Assembly: GCA_963741505.1 (NCBI GenBank)
Contig: CAVUIJ010000011.1
Span: 115,135 to 179,134 of the forward strand
Source of the DNA: JAKFWF01 sp963741505
GTDB lineage: Bacteria; Pseudomonadota; Alphaproteobacteria; Rhizobiales; Hyphomicrobiaceae
Direction of reading: 5' to 3'
DNA length: 64,000 nucleotides
Shown here: positions 46,108 through 55,558 of the stretch, piece by piece
Layout of the letters: every line of letters starts with the position of its first letter
How positions within the stretch are numbered: position 1 is the first letter of the stretch
Program-made: the position numbers and the translations under genes
The notes under the pieces: model-generated
Told to the model about the DNA's origin: nothing
Database searches by the model: none
The model's input: the letters and a program-made list of their open reading frames with translations, nothing else

Positions 46108-46869
46108 CTACAACACCGAGATCATGCCGCCATCGACATAGATGATCTGGCCGTTGACGTAGTCGGAGGCAGCCGAGGCCAGGAACACCGCGGCACCGAC
46201 CAGCTCCTCGGGCTTGCCCCACCGCTTCTGCGGCGTGCGGCCCTTGACCCAGGCATCGAATGTCGGGTTCGAGATCAGTGCCTCGTTCATGTCGGTGATC
46301 ATGTAGCCCGGGCCGATGGCATTGGCCTGGATGCCGCTCGCGCCCCACTCGGCCGCCATCGCCTTGGTCAAGAGCTTGATGCCGCCTTTCGACACCGTGT
46401 AGGGCGCGATCGTGGCACGGGCAAGCTCACTCGTCAGCGAGCCGATGTTGATCACCTTGCCGCGGCCCCGCGGTACCATCCGCTTCGCCGCCTCGCGGCC
46501 GATCACGAAGGCGCTGGTGAGGTTGGTGTCGATCACGCGCCGCCAGTCGGCGGTGTCGAGCTCCAGCATCGGCTTGCGGAACTGGATGCCGGCGTTGTTG
46601 ACCAGGATATCGACCTCGATGCCGCCGGCGTCGAGGTCGGCGAATGCTCGTTTGATCGCGGCCTCGTCGGTGACGTCGAATGCGCACGGTACTGCCTGAT
46701 GGCCAGCGGCGCGGAACTCAGCGACGGCCTCATCCACCTTGGCCGGGTTGGTGCCATTGACGACGATGCGGGCGCCTGCTTGTGCGAGACCTTCCGCCAT
46801 CGCCCGGCCGAGGCCACGCGACGAGCCGGTGACGAGTGCAGTGCGGCCGGAAAGATCGAACAGCTTCAT
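46108..46869 (-). CDS. SDR family oxidoreductase (gluconate 5-dehydrogenase-like)
   Basis: A 253-residue classical short-chain dehydrogenase. It has the cofactor loop TGSSRGLGRAMAEGL, NNAG at about residue 88, the Ser of INIGSLTSE (about 141) and the YTVSKGG active-site Tyr-Lys (about 154). It is closest in appearance to gluconate 5-dehydrogenases and related sugar-acid oxidoreductases. It would oxidise a hydroxyl of the imported sugar acid before dehydration. It follows oppF after 37 bases. Confidence 0.88.
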   Translation of the reverse strand: MKLFDLSGRTALVTGSSRGLGRAMAEGLAQAGARIVVNGTNPAKVDEAVAEFRAAGHQAVPCAFDVTDEAAIKRAFADLDAGGIEVDILVNNAGIQFRKPMLELDTADWRRVIDTNLTSAFVIGREAAKRMVPRGRGKVINIGSLTSELARATIAPYTVSKGGIKLLTKAMAAEWGASGIQANAIGPGYMITDMNEALISNPTFDAWVKGRTPQKRWGKPEELVGAAVFLASAASDYVNGQIIYVDGGMISVL

Positions 46870-46906
46870 GGGGACCTCATGTCAATCATTGATTATCGCT
46901 CGGATC

Positions 46907-47920
46907 TCAGGCAACGCCGGTGAGTTTGAGCGTCGCGGCGTGGTGGCAGGCGACCTTGTGATTGGGGGCGATCGCGCGGATTGCCGGCGTCTCGGCCTTG
47001 CACTGGTCGGTGGCGTAGCGGCAGCGCGGATGGAAGGCGCAGCCAGAAGGCGTGTTGGCCGGATCGGCGACCTCGCCCTTCAATATGATGCGCTCGGACC
47101 GCTTGCCGGGATCGGGCTTTGGCACCGCCGACAGCAGCGCCTCGGTATAGGGGTGCTTGGGCGTCTTGAACAACGCGGTGGTCGGTGCCTCCTCGACGAT
47201 GCGGCCGACATACATCACGGCGACGCGGTCGCTCATATGCTTCACGACCGACAGGTCGTGGGCCACGAACAGATAGGAAAGGCCGAGCCGTTCCTGCAAC
47301 TCGAGCATCAGGTTGACGATTTGTGCCTGCACTGACACGTCGAGCGCCGACACCGGCTCGTCGGCGACGACGAGGCTCGGGTTCAGTGCCAGCGCACGGG
47401 CTATGCCGATGCGCTGCCGCTGGCCGCCGGAGAAGGCATGCGGGAAGCGGTTCAGATAGGCCTTTGGCAGCTTGACGAGGTCCAGCAGTTCCTCGACCCG
47501 GGCCCGGCGGCTTTTGGCGTTGCCGACGCCGTTGACCAGCATCGGCTCGGCGATGATGTCGCCGACCATCATGCGCGGATTGAGCGAGGAGAACGGGTCC
47601 TGGAAGATCATCTGCATATGCTGGCGCACCGGCGCGAGGCCGGCCCGGTCGAGGATTGCGACATCGGCCAGCGGCCCGTCGCCAGTGCGGAAGCGGATCG
47701 CGCCGGAAGTCGGCTTCAGGGCACGCACGATGCAGCGCGACACGGTGGTCTTGCCGCAGCCGGATTCGCCGACCAGCGACAGCGTCTCGCCCTTGCCTAT
47801 CGACAGGTTGACGCCGTCGACTGCCTTGACCGCGCCGACGATCTTGCGCAGGAAACCGCGGCGGATCGGGAAATGCTTCTTGAGGTCCTCGACCTCGAGC
47901 ACGTTGGTGTTGTTGCTCAT
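46907..47920 (-). CDS. ABC transporter ATP-binding protein, OppF/DppF type
   Basis: A 337-residue nucleotide-binding subunit of a peptide/opine/nickel-class importer. It has Walker A GESGCGKTTVSRCI, Q-loop MIFQDPFSSLNPRM, signature HAFSGGQRQRIGIARAL, Walker B LVVADEPVSALDVS and the C-terminal oligopeptide domain with clustered Cys (CAFHPRCRYATDQC) that can hold an iron-sulfur cluster. Its ATG overlaps the oppD stop by four bases. Confidence 0.93.
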   Translation of the reverse strand: MSNNTNVLEVEDLKKHFPIRRGFLRKIVGAVKAVDGVNLSIGKGETLSLVGESGCGKTTVSRCIVRALKPTSGAIRFRTGDGPLADVAILDRAGLAPVRQHMQMIFQDPFSSLNPRMMVGDIIAEPMLVNGVGNAKSRRARVEELLDLVKLPKAYLNRFPHAFSGGQRQRIGIARALALNPSLVVADEPVSALDVSVQAQIVNLMLELQERLGLSYLFVAHDLSVVKHMSDRVAVMYVGRIVEEAPTTALFKTPKHPYTEALLSAVPKPDPGKRSERIILKGEVADPANTPSGCAFHPRCRYATDQCKAETPAIRAIAPNHKVACHHAATLKLTGVA

Positions 47921-48961
47921 GCCGGCACCTGCGCGGTCGCCTCGGCCGGTGAATAGAGGAAGCAGCTGACAGCCGTTTTCGCGTCGACATTGGTCAGCGG
48001 CGGCAGCTCGGCATCGCAGCGGCCCTTGATCGCGTCGCCGCAGCGCGGGTTGAACGGGCAGCCCTTGGGCCGGTTATAGGGATGCGGGATCGAGCCCTCG
48101 ATGGTCTCCAGCTTCGAGCGCGGCGTCGCCAGGATCGACGGGATCGAGCGCAGCAGCGCCCGGGTGTAGGGATGGCGCGGGTCATGGAAGATCTGCTCGA
48201 CCGGCCCGCGCTCGACGATACGGCCGAGGTACATGACGGCGACGTCGTCGGCCATTTCGGCGATCACGCCCATGTCGTGGGTGATCAGGATCACCGACAG
48301 GCCGCGCTCGCGCTGCAGCGACCGCAAGAGGTCGAGAACCTGCGCCTGGGTGGTGACATCGAGCGCGGTGGTCGGCTCGTCGGCGATCAGGATGCGCGGG
48401 TCGCAGGCGAGCGCCATTGCGATCATCACTCGCTGGCGCAGGCCGCCCGACAGCTGGAAGGGATACTCATCGATTCGCCGCTCGGGGCGGGGAATGCCGA
48501 CCAGTCGAAGCAGCTCGAGCGTACGCTCGCGCGCCAACTTCTTGTCAGGCTTCACGGCGTGCTCGAGGATCGCCTCGCCGATCTGGTTGCCGACGGTGTA
48601 GTGCGCCGACAGCGACGTCATCGGCTCTTGGAAGATGAGCGCGATCTCCTTGCCGCGGATGTCGCGCATCGCGCGGCCTTTAGGGTCGAGCTTGGCGAGA
48701 TCGACGGCCGGCGCATCCTGCCGATTGAGCCAGATTTCGCCGCCGGCAATGCGGCCTGGCTGCTCCAGGATCTGCAGGATCGAGCGGGTGGTGACGCTCT
48801 TGCCGCATCCCGAACTCGCCGACGATGCCGAGCGTCTTGCCGGCGTAGAGGTCGAAGCTCGCGCCATCGACCGCGCGCACCAGGCCCTCGTCCTGGACGA
48901 ACTGGGCCTCGAGGTTGCGGACGGAAAGCAGCGGTTTCGCGGATGTGGAGATCTCAGCCAT
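47917..48961 (-). pseudogene. ABC transporter ATP-binding protein, OppD/DppD type, one +1 frameshift
   Basis: The partner ATPase of OppF. The first frame reads MAEISTSAKPLLSVRNLEAQ and stops making sense inside Walker A, where GIVGE is followed by an extra base in AA 48813-48814 (TT on the coding strand). Correction gives GESGCGKSVTTRSIL. The remaining motifs are intact: FQEPMTSLSAHY, LSGGLRQRVMIAMAL, LIADEPTTALDVT, and the CPFNPRCGDAIKGRC tail. Corrected length is 347 residues. The start at 48961 overlaps the oppC end by eight bases. Confidence 0.85.
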
Positions 48962-50111
48962 AGGGGTCCGCCGCGTCACGAAGGCCGTCACCCAGGAAAT
49001 TGAAGGCCAGGATAACCAAGATCACCGGCACCGCCGAGATCAGCAGCCAGGGTGCGATCGCCAGCGTCTGGATGTTCTGCGCATCCTGCAAGAGGATGCC
49101 CCAGCTGATCGCCGGCGGTCTGAGCCCCAGCCCCAGGAAGCTCAAACTCGTTTCCGAAATGATCATCGCCGGCAGCGCGAGCGATACGGCGGCAATGATG
49201 TGGCTGGTGAACGAGGGCAGCATGTGCCGGAAGATGATGCGCATGCGGCTCGCCCCCATCAGTTCGGCAGCGACGATGAAGTCCTCCTCGCGCAACGAGA
49301 GAAAGCGCCCGCGCACGACGCGCGCGAGATCGGTCCAGCCGATCAGCGAGATGATGATGGTGATGGCGAAATAGACCTGGCCCGACGACCAGGTATTGGG
49401 CAAAGCGGCCGCCAGCCCCATCCACAATGGAATGGTCGGGATCGAGCGGACGAGCTCGATCAGGCGCTGGATCGCGGTATCGACGGCGCCGCCGTAGAGC
49501 CCGGAAATGCCGCCGAACAGGATGCCGAGGAACAGGCTGATAGTGACGCCGGCGAGGCCGATGACCAGCGACACCCGCGTCGCCACCATAAGTCTCGACC
49601 ACAGGTCGCGGCCCTGCACGTCGGTGCCGAGCAGGAACAGCCCGTTCTCCGGCACCGAGGTATCGAAGCCGAGCAGGTGCCGGTTCATGGGCACGAGACC
49701 GAGCAGCTTGTAGGGGTAGCCTTCGGCGAAGAACCGGATGTAGACGTTGCGCGTCTCGTCGACCTTGTAGACGAGCTTGAACGTCCGCATGTCGCGCACG
49801 CCCTTCAGGCCATAGACGTGCGGGCGAAACGAGCCGTCGGCATCGAACCAGGTGATGGTCTGGGGTGGGATGTAGCCGCGTCGGCTGTCGCTCGCCTCCG
49901 GGTCGGTGTAGGCCAGGAAGTCGGCGAAGATCGCTACAGAATAGAACAGCGCCACCACCACCATGCTGAGCACGGCGAGCTTGTGTTTCTTGAAGCGCCA
50001 CCAGATCAGCTGGCGTTGGGTTGCGACCGCGATGCGGTCTTCGGCCACCGCGCCTGCCGCCTTCGGCGCCCGCCCGAGCATGCGATTGGCGAGGCCGGCG
50101 AACGTGCTCAT
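48954..50111 (-). CDS. ABC transporter permease, OppC/DppC type
   Basis: A 385-residue inner-membrane permease. The first helix is near residue 45 (KLAVLSMVVVALFYSVAIFA). An unusually long periplasmic insertion of about 110 residues (DPEASDSRRG to GFDTSVPENG) precedes the core, as in permeases of importers with very large binding proteins. The EAA coupling loop is AAELMGASRMRIIFRHMLPS. CAGGAGG lies seven bases before ATG 50111. A dispersed repeat separates it from oppB. Confidence 0.92.
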   Translation of the reverse strand: MSTFAGLANRMLGRAPKAAGAVAEDRIAVATQRQLIWWRFKKHKLAVLSMVVVALFYSVAIFADFLAYTDPEASDSRRGYIPPQTITWFDADGSFRPHVYGLKGVRDMRTFKLVYKVDETRNVYIRFFAEGYPYKLLGLVPMNRHLLGFDTSVPENGLFLLGTDVQGRDLWSRLMVATRVSLVIGLAGVTISLFLGILFGGISGLYGGAVDTAIQRLIELVRSIPTIPLWMGLAAALPNTWSSGQVYFAITIIISLIGWTDLARVVRGRFLSLREEDFIVAAELMGASRMRIIFRHMLPSFTSHIIAAVSLALPAMIISETSLSFLGLGLRPPAISWGILLQDAQNIQTLAIAPWLLISAVPVILVILAFNFLGDGLRDAADPYG

Positions 50112-50128
50112 GCGCGCGCCTCCTGCAT

Positions 50129-50346
50129 CCCCTCTCCCCGTAGCGCTTTTCGCGCGTACGGGGAGAGGGTTAGGGTGAGGGGCGGCAACTTGCTCGGACG
50201 ACGTTACATCGATCAATCGAGAATTGGCAAAATGGGGTCCGAGCCAGCCGCCGCCCCTCACCCTCGGCCGGAACAAGCGCCAGAATCGTAGCCGCTGCGG
50301 TTCGGGCCGGCCTCCGCCCTCTCCCCCGAAGAGGCGGGGGAGAGGG
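50129..50346 (-). repeat. dispersed two-hairpin intergenic repeat, copy 2 (reversed)
   Basis: Same parts as the copies at 19711 and 58597 in opposite orientation: a CCCCTCTCCCCGTAGCGC hairpin unit at the left and a CCCTCTCCCCCGAAGAGG hairpin unit at the right, with AGGGTGAGGGGCGGC blocks facing inward. It lies inside an operon, between oppB and oppC. Confidence 0.65.
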
Positions 50347-50394
50347 AAATAGCGCCCCGCACCCAACATGCAAATTTACCGTTCTGCTCAATGC

Positions 50395-51390
50395 TCATCC
50401 CTGGTCTACCTGATGGCGGATGCGCGGGTCGATCCACATCAGGACGAGATCGGATATGAACGTGCCGACCACCGTCAGCGCGCCAAGCAGCAGGACAATG
50501 GTACCGGCGAGATACATGTCCTGCGCGATCAGCGCCGACAGCAGCACCGGGCCGACCGTCGGCAGGCTCATGACCAGGCTGATGATGATGCTGCCCGACA
50601 CCAGGTAGGGGAACAGGTAGGCGAGCGTCGAGGCGAACGGGTTCAAGGCCGCGCGCACCGGATACTTCAGGATGACACGCATCTCGCTGAGGCCCTTGGC
50701 GCGGGCGGTGACGACATAGGGCTTGCGCAGTTCATCGAGCAGGTTTGCGCGCATGATGCGGATCAGCTGGGCGGTGCCGGCGATGGCCAGGATCAGCGCC
50801 GGCAGCGGCAGATGCCACATCAGGTCGGCGAACTTGGCCCAGCCCCACGGCGCCAGTTCCATCTCGGCCGAGAACAGGCCGCCAACGTTGGCGCCGAACC
50901 AGCGGAAGGCAAGATAGAGGATGATCAGCGCCAGCAGGAAGTTCGGCACCGCGAGGCCGATGAAGCCGAGCGTGGTGATGACGTAGTCGCCGATCGAATA
51001 TTGCCGCACCGCCGAATAGATGCCGATCGGCAGCGCCAGGCCCCAGGTCAGCAGCAAAGCTGCGAACGACAAGACGACCGTCATCCACAGCCGGTCGCCG
51101 AGCACTTCAGAGACCGGCCGCTGCCATTCCATCGACTCGCCGAAGTCGCCCTTGATCATGCGCCCCATCCACTTGCCGTATTGCACGACGTAGGGCTGAT
51201 CGAGGCCGTATAGCTTGCGCAAGCCCTCCGCCTCGGCAGCCGAGACGGAGGAGCCGCTCGCCGACAGCCGGGCGATGTAGGCGTCGACGAAATCGCCCGG
51301 CGGCAGCTGGATGATGATGAACGACAGCACCGTGATCGCCCACATGGTGACGAACGCGAGCAACAGTCGCCGGGTGATGAAGGAGGCCAT
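50395..51390 (-). CDS. ABC transporter permease, OppB/DppB type
   Basis: A 331-residue inner-membrane permease with the family N-terminus FITRRLLLAFVTMWAITVLSF, followed by a periplasmic part and about five more helices. The coupling-loop region is YVVTARAKGLSEMRVILKYP. With OppC it forms the import channel. The gap of 283 bases to oppC is filled by the dispersed repeat. It follows the binding-protein gene after 89 bases. Confidence 0.93.
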   Translation of the reverse strand: MASFITRRLLLAFVTMWAITVLSFIIIQLPPGDFVDAYIARLSASGSSVSAAEAEGLRKLYGLDQPYVVQYGKWMGRMIKGDFGESMEWQRPVSEVLGDRLWMTVVLSFAALLLTWGLALPIGIYSAVRQYSIGDYVITTLGFIGLAVPNFLLALIILYLAFRWFGANVGGLFSAEMELAPWGWAKFADLMWHLPLPALILAIAGTAQLIRIMRANLLDELRKPYVVTARAKGLSEMRVILKYPVRAALNPFASTLAYLFPYLVSGSIIISLVMSLPTVGPVLLSALIAQDMYLAGTIVLLLGALTVVGTFISDLVLMWIDPRIRHQVDQG

Positions 51391-51404
51391 TGGCGCTTCG
51401 CACA

Positions 51405-51479
51405 GGGAGTTGGGAGTAAGGGAGTATGGAGTAGGGAAAGCTTCCCATCTCCTACTCCCTACTCCCTATTCCCCACTCC
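51405..51479. repeat. GGGAGTA/TACTCCC inverted repeat between binding protein and oppB
   Basis: Repeated GGGAGT units on the left (51405-51438) face repeated ACTCCC units on the right (51442-51479) around GGGAAAGCTTCCC, giving one long imperfect hairpin. Hairpins here commonly set the ratio of binding protein to permease by protecting upstream mRNA. Confidence 0.5.
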
Positions 51480-53531
51480 CTATTCTTTGAAAAACCACGT
51501 CTCCGGATGCGAGCCGCCGGGCGTGCGACAGTGCTGCGCGATGCAGACGCGGCTCGGGATGTTGCCGAGCTTGTTGTTGGCGATCCTGACCCCCATCAGC
51601 GCCGGCGACTGGCCGACGGTGCCGATGTTGAACTGCTGGTCGACGATGATCTTCCAGATCTCCTGCGCGATCTTGATGCGCTCGGCTTCGGGCTTGCTGC
51701 CGGCCGAGGCATAAAGCTCGAAGATCTTCAGCCAGTTCGGATCCTCCGGCTTGCGGCCCTGCTTGCCACCCGACGCATACCACTGCGCGAACTCCGGCCC
51801 CATGAAGCCTTCGGTCGGGTCGACCGGGATGGCGTGGCGGGGGAAAAGGTACAGGATCTCGGTGCCGCCATTGGTCCAGATCTGGATGTGGTGCTCGTTG
51901 TTGCGGGTGCGGGTAAAGGCGAGATTGCGCTCCATTTCCTTCGACTCGGCCCAAATCCCGATCTTGCGCCATTGCTGCGCGATCATTTCGCCATGCGCCG
52001 GCCACGGCATGAACGCCTTGACCGCCTGGATCTGGATGCGCAGCCGCTCGCCGTTGTCGGTGCGGACGCGGAAGCCTTCCGAGTCCTTCTTGGTGAGGCC
52101 GATCTTGTCGAGCAGGGCGTTGGCGGCGGCGATGTCGAGCGTCGAGTACTTTGTCCGCCACTCCTTGCCCGGGAAGTATGGGCTGTCCTCGCCCGGCACC
52201 GCCGAGCCCGGCGTGCCGACGCCGAGGAAGAACGTTTCATTGAGCTGGTTGCGGTCGATGCCCATCGACAGCGCGCGGCGGAAGTCGGCGTTGGCGAGCC
52301 ACTTGCCGATCTCGGGATCGGCGCGGTAGCTGGTGTTGATCTGCAGCGTCGTGTCCGAGCCGTTGATCGCGGTGTCGAGGTGCAGGGTGTAGTTGCCCTT
52401 CTTCTGGTTCTCGATGATCACCGGCAGCTTGCCGAGATCGATGTGGCGCTCCTGCAGGTCGTATTCGCCGGCGATTGCGCGCAGGTTGAGGATTTCGGTG
52501 TCCTGCGACAGCGTCATCACGATGCGGTCGATATAGGGCAGCTGATTGCCGGCGGTGTCGACGACATAATAGTAGGGGTTGCGTTCCAGCACCCAGGTCG
52601 GCGTGTTGATCGGCCGCGTCGTGCGCCAGGCACCGAGCGTCGGCACATCGGGGTTGAGCGACCAGTCCTTCTTGAAGTGGATGAGCTTCACCCAGTTCTC
52701 GTAGCCTTCCTTCTTGGCGAGTTCGTTGACCGCCTCGGCGGAGGAGTACTTGGGCAGGAACTGCTTCAGGTAGTGCTTCGGCGAGTAGGCGCCGAAGGTG
52801 AAGCCCTGGCTCTGGCGTACCGACTGGCCGCCGCCGATCAAGGTGTCGCCGGCGAGCAGGTCATAGAACAGGAAATAGGGGTCCTCGAACTCGAACTTCA
52901 CCGTGGTCTCGTCGACCTTCACCACCTTGCCCGGCTTGCCGTTGACCGACATGTCGGGGATCGGCGTCGGCACGATGTCCTTGTTCGAATAGAGGTCCTC
53001 GAACCAGAACACGAAATCGTCGGCGGTGAACGGCGCGCCGTCGGACCACTTCATGCCCTTGCGCAGGTGGATGGTGTAGGTCTTGCCGTCGGCGCTCATA
53101 TCGACGCCCTTGGCCACGCTCGGCACGATCTTGGTGCCGGTCGGGTCCCAGAACATCAGCTTGTCGGAGGCGTTGATGCGGTTGCCGTTCTCGACGTCGC
53201 CGGGGCCGGTGAAGCCGCGCCGCCAGGTGCCGCCGTACTTGCCGACAGAGTGCACCGGTTTCAGCACCAGCGGCTCGGAGGGAAGACGATCCTTGACCGC
53301 GGGAAGCTTGCCGGCCTTGACCAGTTCGGCGAGCTGCGGTGCCTCTTGGAAGGCTTTGGGAATGGCGGCCGGATCGGTAACGACGGCGGCGCCTTCGAGC
53401 TTGCCGACGAGGCCCGACTGGGCGATGGCGTTACTCGATTGCTGCGCCAATGGCGCGCTGGCAGTTGCCGCCAGGATGCCGGCTGCCGAAGCCGCCATGA
53501 GCCACGCCGCGTGGCCGAATTTCCTGCTCAT
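51480..53531 (-). CDS. ABC transporter substrate-binding protein, family 5 (SBP_bac_5)
   Basis: A 683-residue periplasmic binding protein with a signal peptide (cleavage likely near ASAPLAQQ). Core family-5 regions are WSDGAPFTADDFVFWFED near residue 160, RNPYYYVVDTAGNQLPYIDRI near 320 split across two strands, and FRRALSMGIDRNQLNE near 425. At 683 residues it is longer than dipeptide binding proteins (about 530), like those for larger ligands or oligosaccharides. It is the first gene of an eight-gene operon led by the promoter at 53696-53668 with the double operator at 53701-53733. Confidence 0.92.
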   Translation of the reverse strand: MSRKFGHAAWLMAASAAGILAATASAPLAQQSSNAIAQSGLVGKLEGAAVVTDPAAIPKAFQEAPQLAELVKAGKLPAVKDRLPSEPLVLKPVHSVGKYGGTWRRGFTGPGDVENGNRINASDKLMFWDPTGTKIVPSVAKGVDMSADGKTYTIHLRKGMKWSDGAPFTADDFVFWFEDLYSNKDIVPTPIPDMSVNGKPGKVVKVDETTVKFEFEDPYFLFYDLLAGDTLIGGGQSVRQSQGFTFGAYSPKHYLKQFLPKYSSAEAVNELAKKEGYENWVKLIHFKKDWSLNPDVPTLGAWRTTRPINTPTWVLERNPYYYVVDTAGNQLPYIDRIVMTLSQDTEILNLRAIAGEYDLQERHIDLGKLPVIIENQKKGNYTLHLDTAINGSDTTLQINTSYRADPEIGKWLANADFRRALSMGIDRNQLNETFFLGVGTPGSAVPGEDSPYFPGKEWRTKYSTLDIAAANALLDKIGLTKKDSEGFRVRTDNGERLRIQIQAVKAFMPWPAHGEMIAQQWRKIGIWAESKEMERNLAFTRTRNNEHHIQIWTNGGTEILYLFPRHAIPVDPTEGFMGPEFAQWYASGGKQGRKPEDPNWLKIFELYASAGSKPEAERIKIAQEIWKIIVDQQFNIGTVGQSPALMGVRIANNKLGNIPSRVCIAQHCRTPGGSHPETWFFKE

Positions 53532-53700
53532 CCACGTCCCTCCCCAGGGCCGGTTGGGCGCCGGTCGGACTCGCTGCCGCCGGCGCGTGGTTGCGTTTCC
53601 CGATCAGTCCTTGCCGGACGCTTGTTGGTTGTTCACGGTCGCTGCCGTGATCTTAATTATTGCACCCTTCGTAGGCGGCGGCAAAAGGATTGTCAATTCA

Positions 53701-53733
53701 CTGATGCATCAGTTTGCCACCTTGATGCATTAG
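53701..53733. promoter_or_regulatory. GntR-type double operator and divergent promoters, copy B
   Basis: CTGATGCATCAG (53701-53712) and TTGATGCATTAG (53722-53733) lie 21 bp apart start to start, as in copy A. Plus-strand TTGCCA 53714-53719 lies between them, with TATTTG 53738-53743. On the minus strand TTGACA (53696-53691) and TACGAA (53673-53668) face the binding-protein operon, base for base the same promoter as in copy A. Confidence 0.75.
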
Positions 53734-53833
53734 CGAGTATTTGGCGCTTCGCTGTCGCCGAGGTTGTCCGCCCTTGCCTGGGTCGGATCGCCGTGGCAGC
53801 GTTCGATCGTCGCAAGAAGGGGGCAGTTGTACC

Positions 53834-55454
53834 ATGGCGCGAATGACCGGTGGCGAGGCGATCGTCGAGGGCCTGCTGCGGCACGGCATCGACACGATAT
53901 TCGGCCTGCCTGGCGTGCAGGTGTACGGTCTTTTCGATGCGCTCGCCCGCAACAAGAACCGCATCCGACTGATCAATGCCCGGCACGAGCAGACGACGGC
54001 ATACATGGCGCTGGGCTACGCCTATGCCACCGGCAAGCCGTCGGTCTACACCGTGGTGCCCGGACCTGGCGTGATGAACACTTCCGCCGCGCTCGTCACC
54101 GCCTGGGGGCTTAACGCGCCGGTGCTGTGCCTCACCGGCCAGGTGCCGAGCTTCATGATCGGCAAGGCGCGCGGGCAATTGCACGAGATGCCGGATCAGC
54201 TGGCGACGTTGCGCAGCATGCTGAAGTGGGCCGATCGCATCGAGCACCCAACGCAGGCGCCCTATCTCGTCGCCCGCGCGTTCCAGGAAATGCTGTCGGG
54301 ACGTCGCGGGCCGGTGTCGCTCGAGATGCCGTGGGACCAGTTTCCGGCGCAGGCCGAGGTGACGCCGCAGGAGCCGCTGCCGCTGCAACCGGTGCCGGTG
54401 CCCGACCCCGAGAAGATCGCGGCGTTGGCCGAGCTGATCGCCAACGCCAAGGCGCCGATGCTGTGGGTCGGCAGCGGGGCGCAGCACGCTTCGGCCGAGA
54501 TCAAGGCGCTGGCCGAGAAGATCGGCGCGCCGGTGCTGTCCTATCGCACCGGTCGTGGCATCCTCGATGATCGCCATCCGTTGGCGCTGAACGTCGCGGG
54601 CGGACTTCGAGCTTTGGCCGAAAACCGACCTGCTGATCGGTTTCGGGACCCGCCTCGATACGCCGATGGGGCGTTGGCCGACGCAGCCACCAGGCCTCAA
54701 GGTGGCGCGCGTCGACATCGATCCGATCGAGATGCGCCGTCTTAAGGTCGATGTCGGGATTGTCGCGGACGCAGCCGATGCGGCGGCGAAGCTCACCGCA
54801 GTTGTGAAGCCGCGCAAAGACAAGGTCTATGCGACGGCGATCGCGACGGCCAAGGCGAAAGCGGCCGAGGCGATCAAGGTGCTGCAGCCGCAGATGTCGT
54901 ACCTCGAAGTGATCCGCGAGGTGCTGCCCGAGGACGGCATCCTGTGCGATGAGATGACCCAGGTCGGCTACGTCTCCTGGTTGGGCTTTCCGTTCTACGC
55001 GCCGCGCACGCTGATCACGTCCGGCTTCTCGGGCACGCTCGGCGCCGGCTTCCCGATGGCGCTCGGCGTCAAGGTCGCCCATCCCGATCGGCCGGTGGTG
55101 GCGCTGACCGGCGACGGCGGCTTCCTGTTCGGCGGCGCCGAGCTTGCGACCGCGGTGCAGCACGGCATCAATCTGGTCACCGTGCTGTTCAACAATTCCG
55201 CCTACGGCAACGTGATGCGCGACCAGAAGAAGATCTATCAGGGCCGCGACGCGGGCTCGGCGCTGCGCAATCCGGACTTCCAGATGTTCGCCAAGTCGTT
55301 CGGCGTTCGGTCCTGGCGCGCGACCGACCCGGCCGGATTGAGGCAAGCGCTGAAGGAGGCGCTGGTGGCCAATGCTCCCGCGCTGATCGAGGTCATCACC
55401 GACATTTCGCAGGAAGCCGAGCCCTGGCGGTTCCTGGCGCCGGGACGGGGGTGA
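53834..55454 (+). pseudogene. ThDP-dependent acetolactate synthase-like enzyme, one +1 frameshift
   Basis: Corrected length is 539 residues. The N-terminal domain has GGEAIVEGLLRHGIDTIFGL and the activating Glu in NARHEQTTAYMALGYA. The ThDP site is GDGGFLFGGAELATAVQHG followed by LFNNSAYGNVMRD. An extra base in TT 54606-54607 breaks the frame after LNVAGG; correction reads LELWPKTDLLIGFGTRL. No small regulatory subunit is adjacent, so it is probably a catabolic carboligase or 2-oxo-acid lyase rather than the biosynthetic acetolactate synthase. It is divergent from the binding-protein operon across the shared GntR operator. Confidence 0.82.
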
Positions 55455-55558
55455 GAAGAGGGCGAGGGCTCGACCCCAAGGTGGCAATATGCTGTTCCGT
55501 TGTGGACGAGGAAGGCGGTCTCCACGCCCATTGTGGGAGCTGGCGCGCCAGCAAAAAC

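Noticed and set aside
50129..51479. CRISPR array
   Set aside because: The repeats are palindromic and few, lack regular unique spacers of one length, and there are no cas genes.
51507..53846. Long open frame antisense to the ABC binding protein
   Set aside because: Shadow frame; the opposite strand has an intact family-5 binding protein with signal peptide.
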